The notes below the pieces were generated by a model. The model searched no databases and had not been told where the DNA came from. It was given only the letters and a program-made list of their open reading frames with translations. Positions 1-8,792 of a stretch of DNA of 64,000 bases are shown one piece after another. The DNA is from CAIVPM01 sp964477265 (GTDB lineage Bacteria; Bacteroidota; Bacteroidia; Chitinophagales; Chitinophagaceae): assembly GCA_964477265.1 (NCBI GenBank), contig CAYZDJ010000004.1, positions 160,416-224,415 of the forward strand, in the 5' to 3' direction. A program made the translations under genes and the position numbers. Position 1 is the first letter of the stretch, and each line of letters opens with the position of its first letter.

Positions 1-219
1 ATGCTTGTCGTTGCTTTTAAAAATTGCGTCCTTGCCAAGGCTTCTTATGCTTTGCTTAATCGATGTTTTATCTTTATAAGTATTGTAAACAACGGCTTGC
101 TGGGTATTTGTAAAGCCTAAAGGTTTTTGTGCTTTTGCTATGCCACACATCAAAAAAATGCAACACAAGGGTGCATAATATTTGACATTTTTATACCTGT
201 ATTTTAACAGTATAAGCAT
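1..219 (-). CDS. Partial secreted protein (N-terminal 73 residues only)
   Basis: An open frame runs from an ATG at 219 off the left edge of the window, so only the N-terminus is seen. The first ~30 residues have a basic start followed by a hydrophobic stretch (YYAPLCCIFLMCGIAKAQ), which reads as a Sec signal peptide with a likely cut after the Ala-Lys-Ala region. The mature start reads KPLGFTNTQQAVVYNTYKDK and is rich in Thr, Lys and Ser. I do not recognise the family. It is transcribed away from the epimerase gene at 367, so the 220-366 gap probably holds promoters for both. The rest of the protein would decide its role. Confidence 0.55.
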   Translation of the reverse strand, partial: MLILLKYRYKNVKYYAPLCCIFLMCGIAKAQKPLGFTNTQQAVVYNTYKDKTSIKQSIRSLGKDAIFKSNDKH

Positions 220-366
220 AGGTACGATAGCTGTAATTTAGTTTATAACGTTTTTTCAACGTAAAAATTATGTTTTTATTTATGATTTATAATTATGTTG
301 AAAACCTTTACCATGAACCAACAATTTCAACCTTGCAGCTATAACTTTACTTTTTAAAAAAATATT

Positions 367-768
367 ATGCTAAAAGTTGAACACATTGGTATAGCTGTTA
401 AAGATTTTAACACCTCTATTTCGTTATTTGAAAAACTGTTAAACACAACCTGCTACAAAACAGAAATGGTAGCAAGCGAAAATGTAAACACAGCTTTTTT
501 TAAAAAAGGGGAAACCAAGATTGAGCTACTTGAAAGCACTACACAGGATGGAGTAATTGCAAAGTATATTGAAAAAAAAGGAGAAGGAATACACCATATT
601 GCTTTTGACGTAGCAGATATATATACAGAAATGAAACGCCTGCAAAGTGAAGGTTTTGTGCTGTTAAATGAAACGCCAAAACAAGGAGCAGACAATAAAT
701 TAGTTTGCTTTCTGCATCCTAAAAATACCAATGGTGTTTTGGTTGAATTGTGTCAGGAAGTTAAATAA
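367..768 (+). CDS. mce: Methylmalonyl-CoA epimerase
   Basis: VOC-fold metalloenzyme that interconverts the (R) and (S) forms of methylmalonyl-CoA, linking propionyl-CoA breakdown to succinyl-CoA in the cytoplasm. The 133-residue length is normal for the family. The two beta-alpha-beta-beta-beta modules begin with HIGIAVKD (metal His6) and HHIAFDVAD (His76/His77), and the closing strand GVLVELCQE supplies a metal Glu at 127. The ATG start gives the expected first strand (LKVEHIGIAV) directly. It is a single gene with no mutase beside it in this window. A more distant VOC dioxygenase is possible on fold alone, but length and motif spacing favour the epimerase. Confidence 0.88.
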   Translation: MLKVEHIGIAVKDFNTSISLFEKLLNTTCYKTEMVASENVNTAFFKKGETKIELLESTTQDGVIAKYIEKKGEGIHHIAFDVADIYTEMKRLQSEGFVLLNETPKQGADNKLVCFLHPKNTNGVLVELCQEVK

Positions 769-846
769 AAACTGTAAAATCATACAGGTTCTGTACATTC
801 TGATTTTTACAAAATGGCTAAAGCCATTGATAATAATTTCTATTTT

Positions 847-870
847 AACCCACGACTTAAATCGTGGGTT
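847..870. repeat. Perfect 9-bp hairpin after mce
   Basis: AACCCACGA and TCGTGGGTT are separated by six bases. It lies 80 bp downstream of mce and lacks a clear T-tract, so it may be a short REP-like palindrome rather than a terminator. Confidence 0.6.
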
Positions 871-908
871 ATTAAATTAAATCTTTGCTAATCGTTTTAA
901 CGACTTGC

Positions 909-996
909 GTCATTGCGAAGGTTCGTGCCTGAAGCAATCTCAATAAAACACTCAATCAGATTGCTTCGTTGGGCAAGAACCCAACCTCGCAATGAC
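909..996. repeat. REP-like long inverted repeat
   Basis: The outer arms GTCATTGCGAAGGTT (909-923) and AACCTCGCAATGAC (983-996) pair, and inner arms GAAGCAATCT (931-940) and AGATTGCTTC (958-967) pair again. The result is an 88-base two-part hairpin between two convergent genes. The pattern resembles multicopy intergenic palindromes of Bacteroidota; copy number in this genome cannot be seen here. Confidence 0.7.
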
Positions 997-1042
997 TAAA
1001 ATTGATTTTGTTTTTGTGTTGATAATTCATGCGTAAAATCAG

Positions 1043-2218
1043 TTATTTATACTCAATTTCAGGATGTCTTTCAAATGGGTTTTTTGTTTCATCAAAAATA
1101 TACCTGTAAGTCACCATTCGCCTGCTTTGCTTGCCACCAAGGCTTTTATAAATATTGTGCATTCTGGGGTTCCAGTCTCCAGCCCAACCCATTTCATAAT
1201 TGTCGTACCAGTTTTTATGCTGCATATAGTAGCCACACTCCTGTATCAAAAAACTATCAACGCCTAGTGCCTGATATTTTGGCACTACGCCAAACATTAA
1301 GCCTATCAACTTTTTGCGTTTCATGGTGCTTTTCTTGTACACCAATTTCAGTTTCTCAATCAAGCCAAACTTACCATTAAATGTTTTTATATATTGGTTA
1401 ATATCTGGAATGCTTATGAACATTGCAATAGGCCCGTCTTTGTAATAGGCAAACCACACTACACGCTCATCAATTATAGGCTTCATGGTTTTAAACAACT
1501 TCATGGTTTCCTCAAGCGTTATAGATTTTTCCTCTCCATGCTGTGCCCATGCTGTGTTGTAAATTGCAGTAAAATCTTTAGCAAATTTTTCAAGCTGGTT
1601 AATGTCTAAATGCTTTGCACTATAATCTGCCTTGGCTTTAAATTTTTTGTGCCTTTCCTGAAATTTGGCTGGTAAATCATCATCAACACTCATTTGAAAC
1701 CAGTATTGGTTGTAATAATTTTTAAAGCCATAATTTTCGAATAATGTTTGGTAATATGGTGCATTAAATGGCATTCCATAAATGGGCTCCACATCAAATC
1801 CTTCTACAAGCAAGCCCCAGTATTTATCCCTGTCTCCAAAATTTATGGGTCCATCCATTGCCTCCATTCCCTGTTCAATCAACCAGTTTTTTGCTGTGTT
1901 AAAAAGCAAGTCGGCAGCCTGCTGGTTATTTATACAATCGAAAAAGCCAATGCCACCTGTGGCAAAATGTGTTCCCTTGTTTACATATTTTGTATTGGTA
2001 AATGCTGCAATTCGTCCAATAACATTTTCTGTAGCATCCTTTACTATCCAGCGTTTAGCTGTGCCATAGTTAAAATATTTGTTTGTGCTTGTATCAAATA
2101 TTTCATTTATCTCAACATTGAGTGGGCGAACATAGTTGGGCAAATTTTTATTAATAGCAACATTGGCTTGTATAAACTGCTGTTGTGTGTGTGCATTATT
2201 TACTTCTACAATTTTCAT
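1043..2218 (-). CDS. YghO-like GNAT-superfamily acyltransferase
   Basis: A 391-residue soluble protein with no signal peptide. The middle and C-terminal parts carry GNAT-like features: strand-helix alternation, a PFNAPYY segment near residue 150 and a C-terminal GVVPKYQALGVDSFLI segment that resembles the acetyl-CoA loop (Q/RxxGxG/A) of GNAT enzymes. The overall pattern (DGPINFGDRDKYWGLL, then EMGWAGDWNPRMHNIYKSLGG) matches the E. coli YghO-type family common in Bacteroidota, whose substrate is not established. The ATG start is followed directly by the first predicted strand. It is convergent with mce and stands alone. Acyl transfer is inference from the fold. Confidence 0.65.
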   Translation of the reverse strand: MKIVEVNNAHTQQQFIQANVAINKNLPNYVRPLNVEINEIFDTSTNKYFNYGTAKRWIVKDATENVIGRIAAFTNTKYVNKGTHFATGGIGFFDCINNQQAADLLFNTAKNWLIEQGMEAMDGPINFGDRDKYWGLLVEGFDVEPIYGMPFNAPYYQTLFENYGFKNYYNQYWFQMSVDDDLPAKFQERHKKFKAKADYSAKHLDINQLEKFAKDFTAIYNTAWAQHGEEKSITLEETMKLFKTMKPIIDERVVWFAYYKDGPIAMFISIPDINQYIKTFNGKFGLIEKLKLVYKKSTMKRKKLIGLMFGVVPKYQALGVDSFLIQECGYYMQHKNWYDNYEMGWAGDWNPRMHNIYKSLGGKQSRRMVTYRYIFDETKNPFERHPEIEYK

Positions 2219-2407
2219 TGGCTACAAAGAAAGTAAATGCTGGGGTAAAATATTTTTGTTTAACAGTATATTTGTTTGTGAGTGTAGTTTAAGTTATTGA
2301 GTAGGATGTAAATTTAATTACAGTAATGCAAGCCAATGTAACGTCCTTGGCTATATGCACAAAGCTTAGCAAGAGACGTTGCTGGGAAACAGTAATATTG
2401 AAGTAAA

Positions 2408-3934
2408 ATGAAACAATACTTTTTTATATTAAAAGTAAGTAAAAGCCAAAGGCTTTTACTATTTTTTTATGGGCAAAATAGTAAACTATATAGTCAATAT
2501 AATCTTGTACCTAATAGCAGTTTTGAAAATAATGTTATTTGTCCAAATGCAAGTTATGACCGTTTACCAAATCCTTGGTATACACCTACAATTACATCAT
2601 ATAATGGTATTTATTTTAATAGTTGTAGCCTCTCTCCTAATACTAGTGTACCCTCAAATGCAGATGGCTACCAATATGCTCATTCTGGTCAAGGTTATGG
2701 TATAATTGGTACATATCAATCTATTGGCACGGGCGGTCTTAATAGTGGTAGGTTCTATGTACAGGTTAAACTTAAAGATAGTTTACAATTCAATAAATGT
2801 TATTATGTCGAATTTTTTGTAAGCTCTGGAGATATTGTGCAATATGGCTCTAATAATGTTTCATTGTTATTTACAAACCATACTATTTATCAAGATACTT
2901 TAAATGACCCAACAAGTATGATTAATGCATCTGCTCAAATTTTAAATTATAACAATCCAGTAATTACAGATACTATGCATTGGGTAAAAGTAAGTAGTAT
3001 ATATGTTGCTAAGGGAGGAGAAAAATATATAACTCTTGGCAATTTTAAAGAAGACAATGAAACTGATTTAAAATTATCTAATGCAACAACATTTCAATGT
3101 CCTTGTACTGGCTATTTTGTGGATGATATTTCGGTAATACCACTTGACAGTATGCCATTAAAAGCAGATGCAGGCAGAGATACCACAATAAAGCAAGGAG
3201 ATAGTGTATTTATAGGTTGCTTAACCAATGGCATAACAAACATTACATGGTACAGCAGCAGTGGTGCAATAATAAATACTGTAGCACCTGGCTTTTGGGT
3301 AAAACCCAGCAGTAGTACATTTTATGTGGTAGAGCAAACTGTGTGTGGGTTTACAAGTAGGGATACAGTGAATGTAGGTGTGGTGTTACCTCTTACATTT
3401 ATACAATTTACAGCCGCCCCAACCCCTCCAAAGGTGGGGCTTATACAAGCGAAGATGGACTGGGAAACTGTGAATGAAATTAATGTTTCCCATTTTAATA
3501 TTCAACGTTCAATAAATGGAAAAGACTTTATAACTATTGGTAAGGTAAAGGCAGAGAATAAAGCAAGCAATGAGTACAATTACGATGATGGTATTGGGAA
3601 TTGGGCAGTAGGTATTGGTAAAGTGTATTATAGAATTGAAAGTATAGATTATGATGGAAAGAAACAATATTCAGGAATTAGGAATGTGGAATTAGGGATT
3701 AGGAATGGTGTGAGTGTGTTTCCTAATCCTGCAAAGGATTACATTAATATTTCATCAAAAGAAAACATAAAAAAAGTAAAACTAATTAATGCAATTGGTC
3801 AGGTAGTTTATCAATTAAATAACATTAATTCATCTGCAATACAAATATCTACAAACCCACTTTCTAAAGGCTTATACATTGTGCAAGTATCATGGCTAAA
3901 TAAAATAGAAAACACTAAATTGGTAGTACAGTAG
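2408..3934 (+). CDS. Secreted protein with T9SS type A sorting domain
   Basis: The 508-residue product has a long, unusual N-terminus, then a beta-rich domain beginning LVPNSSFE (about residues 32-245) like the jelly-roll modules of secreted Bacteroidota proteins. An Ig-like segment follows (about 255-325). A T9SS tail comes last, with a WETVNEINVSHFNIQRS module from about 355 and the SVFPNPAKDYINI sorting signal ending KGLYIVQV...KLVVQ. The protein should be exported by Sec and anchored or released by T9SS. Three stretches of repeat DNA are translated here: a hairpin in the signal peptide, a GC-rich palindrome near residue 337 and a GGAATTAGG array near residues 422-434. The function of the N-terminal domain is unknown. 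Confidence 0.75.
   Translation: MKQYFFILKVSKSQRLLLFFYGQNSKLYSQYNLVPNSSFENNVICPNASYDRLPNPWYTPTITSYNGIYFNSCSLSPNTSVPSNADGYQYAHSGQGYGIIGTYQSIGTGGLNSGRFYVQVKLKDSLQFNKCYYVEFFVSSGDIVQYGSNNVSLLFTNHTIYQDTLNDPTSMINASAQILNYNNPVITDTMHWVKVSSIYVAKGGEKYITLGNFKEDNETDLKLSNATTFQCPCTGYFVDDISVIPLDSMPLKADAGRDTTIKQGDSVFIGCLTNGITNITWYSSSGAIINTVAPGFWVKPSSSTFYVVEQTVCGFTSRDTVNVGVVLPLTFIQFTAAPTPPKVGLIQAKMDWETVNEINVSHFNIQRSINGKDFITIGKVKAENKASNEYNYDDGIGNWAVGIGKVYYRIESIDYDGKKQYSGIRNVELGIRNGVSVFPNPAKDYINISSKENIKKVKLINAIGQVVYQLNNINSSAIQISTNPLSKGLYIVQVSWLNKIENTKLVVQ
2438..2460. repeat. Hairpin inside a signal-peptide coding region
   Basis: AGTAAAAGCC and GGCTTTTACT form a perfect 10-bp stem with an AAA loop. It is translated as residues 11-18 of the T9SS protein at 2408 and splits what would otherwise be a normal hydrophobic signal core. 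Confidence 0.75.
3416..3440. repeat. GC-rich palindrome translated in a linker
   Basis: GCCCCAACC pairs with GGTGGGGC around a short centre. It encodes Pro-rich residues (APTPPKVG) just before the conserved tail module of the T9SS protein. Base composition is far from the AT-rich surroundings. Confidence 0.6.
3673..3708. repeat. GGAATTAGG-type tandem array within CDS
   Basis: Units of GGAATTAGG/GGAATGTGG/GGATTAGG follow one another and encode GIRNVELGIRNGV just before the sorting signal. The same unit flanks the second four-helix-bundle gene near 23430 and 23880. Confidence 0.65.
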
Positions 3935-4118
3935 TTGTTTGTTGGTGAGGAAAAAAACATCAACAAAGGCACAATAGAAACCCCCAAACCCAAAGGCTGC
4001 TGGATGGTAATGGAAAGCCCACAGCGAAGCGAGGACTTGTAATGGACAGCCAGAACTGAAGATGAAAAATGAAACAATGTTGATAGCCCCTGAAAAATAT
4101 TTTACCAGAACTGAACCC

Positions 4119-6644
4119 CTATCGCAATATTGTTACATGGCCTGCAATAGGAGCTTCATTTGGGCTAAGGTTGATGATATAATAGTAAACGCCTAAAGGT
4201 ACATCGGCATCTTTATATTTTCCATTCCATGGTTTGTAGCTGCCAGGCGAGCATTTGTAAAGCAACTGCCCATACCTGTTAAAAATTTGTACCACCGCTT
4301 TTGGATGTGAGTATAAATATTCTATTTGCCAGGTATCATTTATACCATCGTTATTGGGAGAAAATACATTTGGAATTTTTATTGGTGTTTCTACAACAAC
4401 CCTCACGTAGCCAACTTTTACACAACCGCTATCGCTGGTGGCCTGTAGCTTATAGTGCATTTCTTTTCGTGGCGTGCAGTAAGGGCTTTGTATGGCAGGA
4501 TTATCTAAATAAATTGATGGAGACCATAAATATTTATCTGCATCGGTAACGGTTGGGCTTAACAAAACAGGCGTATTTACTGTTGTGTAAATGATGCTGC
4601 TATTAAACTTAATGGTTGGTTTTGGAAAAATATTTATGGTATAATTTGTATAAATGCTATCGCAACCCTGATAGCTTTTTAAGGTATCGGTTCTTGTAAA
4701 TGAGTTAAAAAAATCTACACCATTTAAAGTTACACTATCGCAACTGCTGTAATATTTATCTATAGATTTTAACAGCACGGGTGTTATATCTATTTTAAAA
4801 TAGTGCTGAATGCTGTCGCAAATGCCATTTTGTGTTTTTATAACCGAGTCTAAAATTATTGCAGATACAGTGTAGGTAATGTTTTTATAAATAAACTGGT
4901 TGCAGGTGCTGTAATATTTAAGTGTGTCTTTAAATACAGGTTTGGCAATGGTTATGTTGGCAACATTATAAATGCTATCGCAGCCTGTGGTTGTATATAC
5001 TGTGTCTTTTACAATAGCTGATGAGGTATATGTTATTCCCTTGTATAAAACAAAGCTGCAATCGTAAAAATTTTTTGTAACTGTTTTAGGTGGCAATGCA
5101 ATTGTTATTTCCGCAATGGCATAAATACTGTCGCAAAGTGTGATGCTGCGAATGGTGTCCCTTACAGTTTGAGAATTTGTATAGATTTTTCCGTTGTACA
5201 CAATTTGATTGCAATCAAACAGCCTTATGTTTTTTGTTACTGGTGAATCCACATTCAGTATAAGTGTTGCTGCACTATCGCAACCAGCAACTACACTTTT
5301 TAAATATTTAATTTTTGTTCCTGCATTATTAAATGTAATTCCAAACCAGGTATAAGGTAAATCCCCCACACACACTCTTTTTGTATTGAAGGATTTTACA
5401 GTATCTGCAACAAAAATTTTTGTAGGAGAAGACACTTTACTGCATCCTTCATTGGTTGTTACTTTAACAGAATAATTTCCAATAACCCCTGTGGTATAGG
5501 TTTGATTGGTTGCACCAGTAATTGGAGTGCCATTGAAAAGCCATTGGTTGTTTGTTGCTGATGAACTTGTTAGTGTTGTTGAAGTTCCTGTGCAGATAGA
5601 AGTACTGTCTGCAGGTGTAATAGTTGGTGCAGGGTATGGATTTATATTGATAATTATTGAGTCCCTTTCGCTTTCGCAGTCGGTTACTGTGTTGTATGCA
5701 CTTATATAATATTTTGTTACGCCCAAAACCGATGTATTAATTGCTGGTGTTGGAAAACCATAACTAGTGCCTCCAATTGCCTGTGTGTACCAACGCAAAG
5801 TATCGTTTGCAGCACTAACTGTGGGATTTGTAAAATTGAATACTCCACCCTGGCAAATATTATAAGGCGAGATAACTGTAGGGATTGCAGTTTGCCCTGT
5901 TTGGGTTTCAGCAATACTACAGGCATCGCCAACACCAAATAGTACACTGCATGTTGGTGTAGGAGCCTGTGTTTTATTTACCATATCCAGAGCATAAAAC
6001 TTAGAGCCATTGGAATTACTAACTGCATATACCTGGTTGTCGCTACAGGCTACAGTGGTGCTTACTAAACCAATTACAGCAGGAGCAGTAAAATTCATTA
6101 CCAAAGTGCTGTTAGCAATATTGTTTAAATCAATTTCAATAAGAGCGTTTTTTAAACCAGATATTATTGCTTCATATAGTTTTCCCTTATAAAAAACCAA
6201 ATCACCACCAATAACCCAACCATTAGGCAGCTTGCCTGGCAAATAAGCAAAAGTACCTGTAGAGGGATCATAAGTTTCTATTTGATTTGAACGGGCAACA
6301 TAAACAACACCACCTGGTCCAACAGTTAAACCAAAATAACTTGATGAGTTGCTTAGAAACCTCCCTACCTGAGTACAGTTTACAACAGAATCTGTACTTG
6401 TTACTATACCAGAGTATAAATAACCACTACCATTTACAGTGTATAGAATATTGCCATCAAGTGCTATTGAAGATATTATATTAACATATGTATTGCAAAG
6501 TTTTAACTTGGTTGTGGTGCAGCCAAGTGGTGTTAACGTAACCCTGTCAACTCTTTGACCTCCCGAAACCATAAATGTTCCTGTTTGAGAAAAACCAGAC
6601 AGCGACTTAAAAAAAAGAAAGAATATGATGAAAGTGTATTTCAT
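4119..6644 (-). CDS. T9SS type B (gliding motility-associated C-terminal) surface protein
   Basis: The 841-residue product has a signal peptide (MKYTFIIFFLFFKSLSGFSQ). A beta-propeller-like region follows (about 30-240), then Ig-like modules to about 410. Five repeats of about 60 residues come next (about 415-710), each with one Cys near its start and a GCDS or LCDS motif near its end. The tail from about 750 (IKIPNVFSPNNDGINDTWQI ... FNRYGQLLYK ... PLGVYYYIINL) is the type B sorting domain usually served by a PorP/SprF partner, though none is adjacent. The paired cysteines probably form a disulfide in each repeat. Likely a cell-surface adhesin; its ligand is unknown. It is transcribed away from the SDR gene. 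Confidence 0.8.
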   Translation of the reverse strand: MKYTFIIFFLFFKSLSGFSQTGTFMVSGGQRVDRVTLTPLGCTTTKLKLCNTYVNIISSIALDGNILYTVNGSGYLYSGIVTSTDSVVNCTQVGRFLSNSSSYFGLTVGPGGVVYVARSNQIETYDPSTGTFAYLPGKLPNGWVIGGDLVFYKGKLYEAIISGLKNALIEIDLNNIANSTLVMNFTAPAVIGLVSTTVACSDNQVYAVSNSNGSKFYALDMVNKTQAPTPTCSVLFGVGDACSIAETQTGQTAIPTVISPYNICQGGVFNFTNPTVSAANDTLRWYTQAIGGTSYGFPTPAINTSVLGVTKYYISAYNTVTDCESERDSIIININPYPAPTITPADSTSICTGTSTTLTSSSATNNQWLFNGTPITGATNQTYTTGVIGNYSVKVTTNEGCSKVSSPTKIFVADTVKSFNTKRVCVGDLPYTWFGITFNNAGTKIKYLKSVVAGCDSAATLILNVDSPVTKNIRLFDCNQIVYNGKIYTNSQTVRDTIRSITLCDSIYAIAEITIALPPKTVTKNFYDCSFVLYKGITYTSSAIVKDTVYTTTGCDSIYNVANITIAKPVFKDTLKYYSTCNQFIYKNITYTVSAIILDSVIKTQNGICDSIQHYFKIDITPVLLKSIDKYYSSCDSVTLNGVDFFNSFTRTDTLKSYQGCDSIYTNYTINIFPKPTIKFNSSIIYTTVNTPVLLSPTVTDADKYLWSPSIYLDNPAIQSPYCTPRKEMHYKLQATSDSGCVKVGYVRVVVETPIKIPNVFSPNNDGINDTWQIEYLYSHPKAVVQIFNRYGQLLYKCSPGSYKPWNGKYKDADVPLGVYYYIINLSPNEAPIAGHVTILR

Positions 6645-6794
6645 TAGGTTGTTTAAGGTTCTGCAATTTAAGGAATTATTGATATTGTTAAATATTTGCT
6701 TAAAATATTTTTCTGTTTTTTTATTAAGTTTTACTACAAACTAATTCCCTCTTAAGTAAACAACTTCATTCAACTTTGCAGGCAAAAGAATACT

Positions 6795-7628
6795 ATGAAT
6801 AAAGTATGGTTTATCACAGGTTGTTCTACAGGTTTTGGTAGGGCATTGGCAACAGAATTATTGCAGGCTGGTTACAGCGTTGTAGTTACTGCACGTAAAA
6901 CAGAAGATGTTGCAGATTTGACAAATGCATATCCCAATACTTCAATTGCAATTGCATTAGATGTTACCAACGATGCACAAATGAAAACAGCAGTTGCAAA
7001 GGCTGTTGAAAGGTTTGGTAAAATAGATGTGTTGGTAAATAATGCAGGTATTGGTTATTTTGGTGCTATTGAAGAAAGTGAAGATGAAGAAGTGAGAAGA
7101 ATGTTTGAAATAAATGTATTTGGCTTAGGTAAAATGATAAGTGAAGTGTTGCCTGTAATGCGTAAGCAACGTAGTGGTCATGTTGTAAATGTAGCGTCAA
7201 TAGGAGGTTTAATGGCATTTCCTGCATTGGGTTATTACAATGCTACCAAGTTTGCTGTTGATGGTTTGTCTGAAGCGTTATCAAAGGAAGTGGCACATTT
7301 AGGCATAAAAGTTACCATTGTTTGTCCAAGTGGTTTTAGAACAGACTGGGCTGGTCGTAGTGCCAATAACACCAAAATTGTGATTGATGATTATGCAACA
7401 TCAGCACATCAAACTCAAAACAATATTAGAGGATATAGTGGCAACCAACCTGGCGACCCAGCAAGGGCTGCAAAAGCCATTGTAAAAGCTGTTGAAGCAG
7501 AAAACCCACCATTGCGTTTGTTGCTTGGAGTGGGGGCACTTAAAAATGGTCGTTTAAAACTGGAACAATTAAAACACGATTTTGATACATGGGCAGAAAC
7601 TACTGAATGGGCTGATAATCCTGCTTAA
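6795..7628 (+). CDS. SDR-family NAD(P)-dependent oxidoreductase
   Basis: A classical short-chain dehydrogenase/reductase of 277 residues. The cofactor motif TGCSTGFG is at residues 8-15, NNAG at 82-85, the catalytic Ser at 135 (NVASIGG) and Tyr148-N-A-T-Lys152. The C-terminal region (DPARAAKAIVKAVEAENPPLRLLLG) matches the subgroup annotated as oxidoreductase/SDR of unknown substrate. Arg34 after the second strand (VTARK) suggests NADP(H) preference. It is a single gene with its own upstream region and is followed by a strong hairpin terminator. Substrate cannot be predicted from sequence. Confidence 0.88.
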   Translation: MNKVWFITGCSTGFGRALATELLQAGYSVVVTARKTEDVADLTNAYPNTSIAIALDVTNDAQMKTAVAKAVERFGKIDVLVNNAGIGYFGAIEESEDEEVRRMFEINVFGLGKMISEVLPVMRKQRSGHVVNVASIGGLMAFPALGYYNATKFAVDGLSEALSKEVAHLGIKVTIVCPSGFRTDWAGRSANNTKIVIDDYATSAHQTQNNIRGYSGNQPGDPARAAKAIVKAVEAENPPLRLLLGVGALKNGRLKLEQLKHDFDTWAETTEWADNPA

Positions 7629-7652
7629 ATTTGAAATTATTTATCGCTATTA

Positions 7653-7680
7653 TAAAGGCTGTCAATTGCGACAGCCTTTA
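7653..7680 (+). terminator. Hairpin terminator of the SDR gene
   Basis: TAAAGGCTGTC and GACAGCCTTTA form a perfect 11-bp stem with a six-base loop, 24 bp after the stop codon, followed by a short T-rich run. Confidence 0.8.
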
Positions 7681-7849
7681 TTGTATCAGTTACTTTATTT
7701 TTTAAAAAGTATTTTGCAGATAATTCAATGCAAACGCATCTGAATATTTTTAATTATGAGATTTTGTATTTGAATTAGAACACGGATGACACAGATTTGA
7801 ACAATTTAAAGGATTTTTATACCAAACAAAATCTACTACCCAATATAGA

Positions 7850-8017
7850 GAAGTTGTTTAATATTTAGTTTATTGAAAATAAACAAATTATATTTATTAA
7901 CCGCAGAGCAACGCAAAGTAGGAAACGCAGAGTTGGCAAAGGGTTAGGTAAATTCTTTGCGATTTCTTTGCGAAAACCTTTGTGTACTTTGCGGTTAAAA
8001 TAATGTTAAACAACTTC
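7850..8017 (+). mobile_element. 168-bp MITE-like element, copy 1
   Basis: The element starts GAAGTTGTTTAATATT and ends AATGTTAAACAACTTC, giving 16-bp terminal inverted repeats with one mismatch. The interior carries CGCAGAG/GCAAAG-type repeats and a palindromic pairing of its own. It has no ORF. A copy in the opposite orientation at 10186-10353 differs at only two of 168 positions. The length identity and sharp ends indicate a discrete mobile unit. Confidence 0.75.
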
Positions 8018-8042
8018 AATATTTAAAATGAACGAACAAGAG

Positions 8043-8128
8043 ATTTTACCACAGTGGTAACTGATTTAAAGAAACACAGAGATAACTGAGCATTTATGAT
8101 ATAGCTCTGTTTTCTCTGTGGTTAAAAT
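8043..8128. repeat. Degenerate palindrome upstream of ACP phosphodiesterase
   Basis: ATTTTACCACAG (8043-8054) pairs with CTGTGGTTAAAAT (8116-8128) with one extra base, and an inner CACAGAG/CTCTGT-type pairing lies inside. It resembles an older relative of the 168-bp element. Confidence 0.5.
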
Positions 8129-8167
8129 AATTTTGAACAACATTAATTATAATAATTACTTACACTA

Positions 8168-8761
8168 TTGAATTACTTAGCACACGCATATTTTTCATTT
8201 AATCACCCACAGGTTTTGGTGGGTAATATAATTAGCGACTTTGTGAAAGGAAAGCAGCAATATAACTTTCCTGATGGCATTCAAAAAGGCATACAACTGC
8301 ACAGGGCTATTGACAACTTTACTGATACGCATAAAGCAATAAGCAAGGCAAAGGAATTGTTTAAGCCACATATAGGCTTATATGCTGGAGCGTTTACAGA
8401 TATTGCGTTTGATTATTTTCTGGCAAACGATACTACAACTTTTGCAACAGATAAACATTTGTTTGAGTTTACACAAAATATATATCAAACGCTACACGAT
8501 CATCAACAATATTTACCAGAAAAATTCAAGGCTGTTTTTCCCCACATGCAACAGCACAACTGGTTATATAATTACAAACTGCAAGCTGGTATAGAAAAAA
8601 GTTTTAGTGGTTTAACTCGCAGGGCAAAATATATAAATACAACACATGAATCTTATAAAGTATTTGTAACCAACATTAATATTTTGCAGGGATATTATGA
8701 TGAATTTATTGCAGATTTAAAACAGTTTAGTAACAGTAGTTTTATGCAACTTTTTTCATAA
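8168..8761 (+). CDS. Acyl carrier protein phosphodiesterase (AcpH, DUF479)
   Basis: HD-like hydrolase family that removes the 4'-phosphopantetheine arm from acyl carrier protein. The start is a TTG codon: the translated N-terminus MNYLAHAYFS matches the conserved opening of the family (MNFLAH in E. coli), and no in-frame ATG precedes it. Further family marks are GNIISDFVKG (residues 18-27), GIQLHRAIDNFTD (about 39-51) and the FTDIAFDYFLA helix with metal-binding Asp residues. The 197-residue length is normal. The dienelactone hydrolase-like gene follows 31 bp later on the same strand, so the two may be co-transcribed, although their functions are not obviously linked. Confidence 0.85.
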   Translation: MNYLAHAYFSFNHPQVLVGNIISDFVKGKQQYNFPDGIQKGIQLHRAIDNFTDTHKAISKAKELFKPHIGLYAGAFTDIAFDYFLANDTTTFATDKHLFEFTQNIYQTLHDHQQYLPEKFKAVFPHMQQHNWLYNYKLQAGIEKSFSGLTRRAKYINTTHESYKVFVTNINILQGYYDEFIADLKQFSNSSFMQLFS

Positions 8762-8792
8762 ATTGCAATAAGGGAAATTAAAATTTATTAAA

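Larger units (their letters stand above)
7681..8167. other. Repeat-filled intergenic region of ~490 bp
   Basis: No ORF with coding character was found. The region holds a half-repeat reading ACACGGATGACACAGAT near 7782, a complete 168-bp element (7850-8017) and a degenerate palindrome (8043-8128) whose arms TTACCACAG and CTGTGGTTAA pair. The whole stretch looks like a landing site for short palindromic elements. Confidence 0.6.

Noticed and set aside
7850..8017. Small RNA gene in the 168-bp element
   Set aside because: The strong internal pairing is explained by the repeat itself; no promoter or terminator supports a separate RNA.
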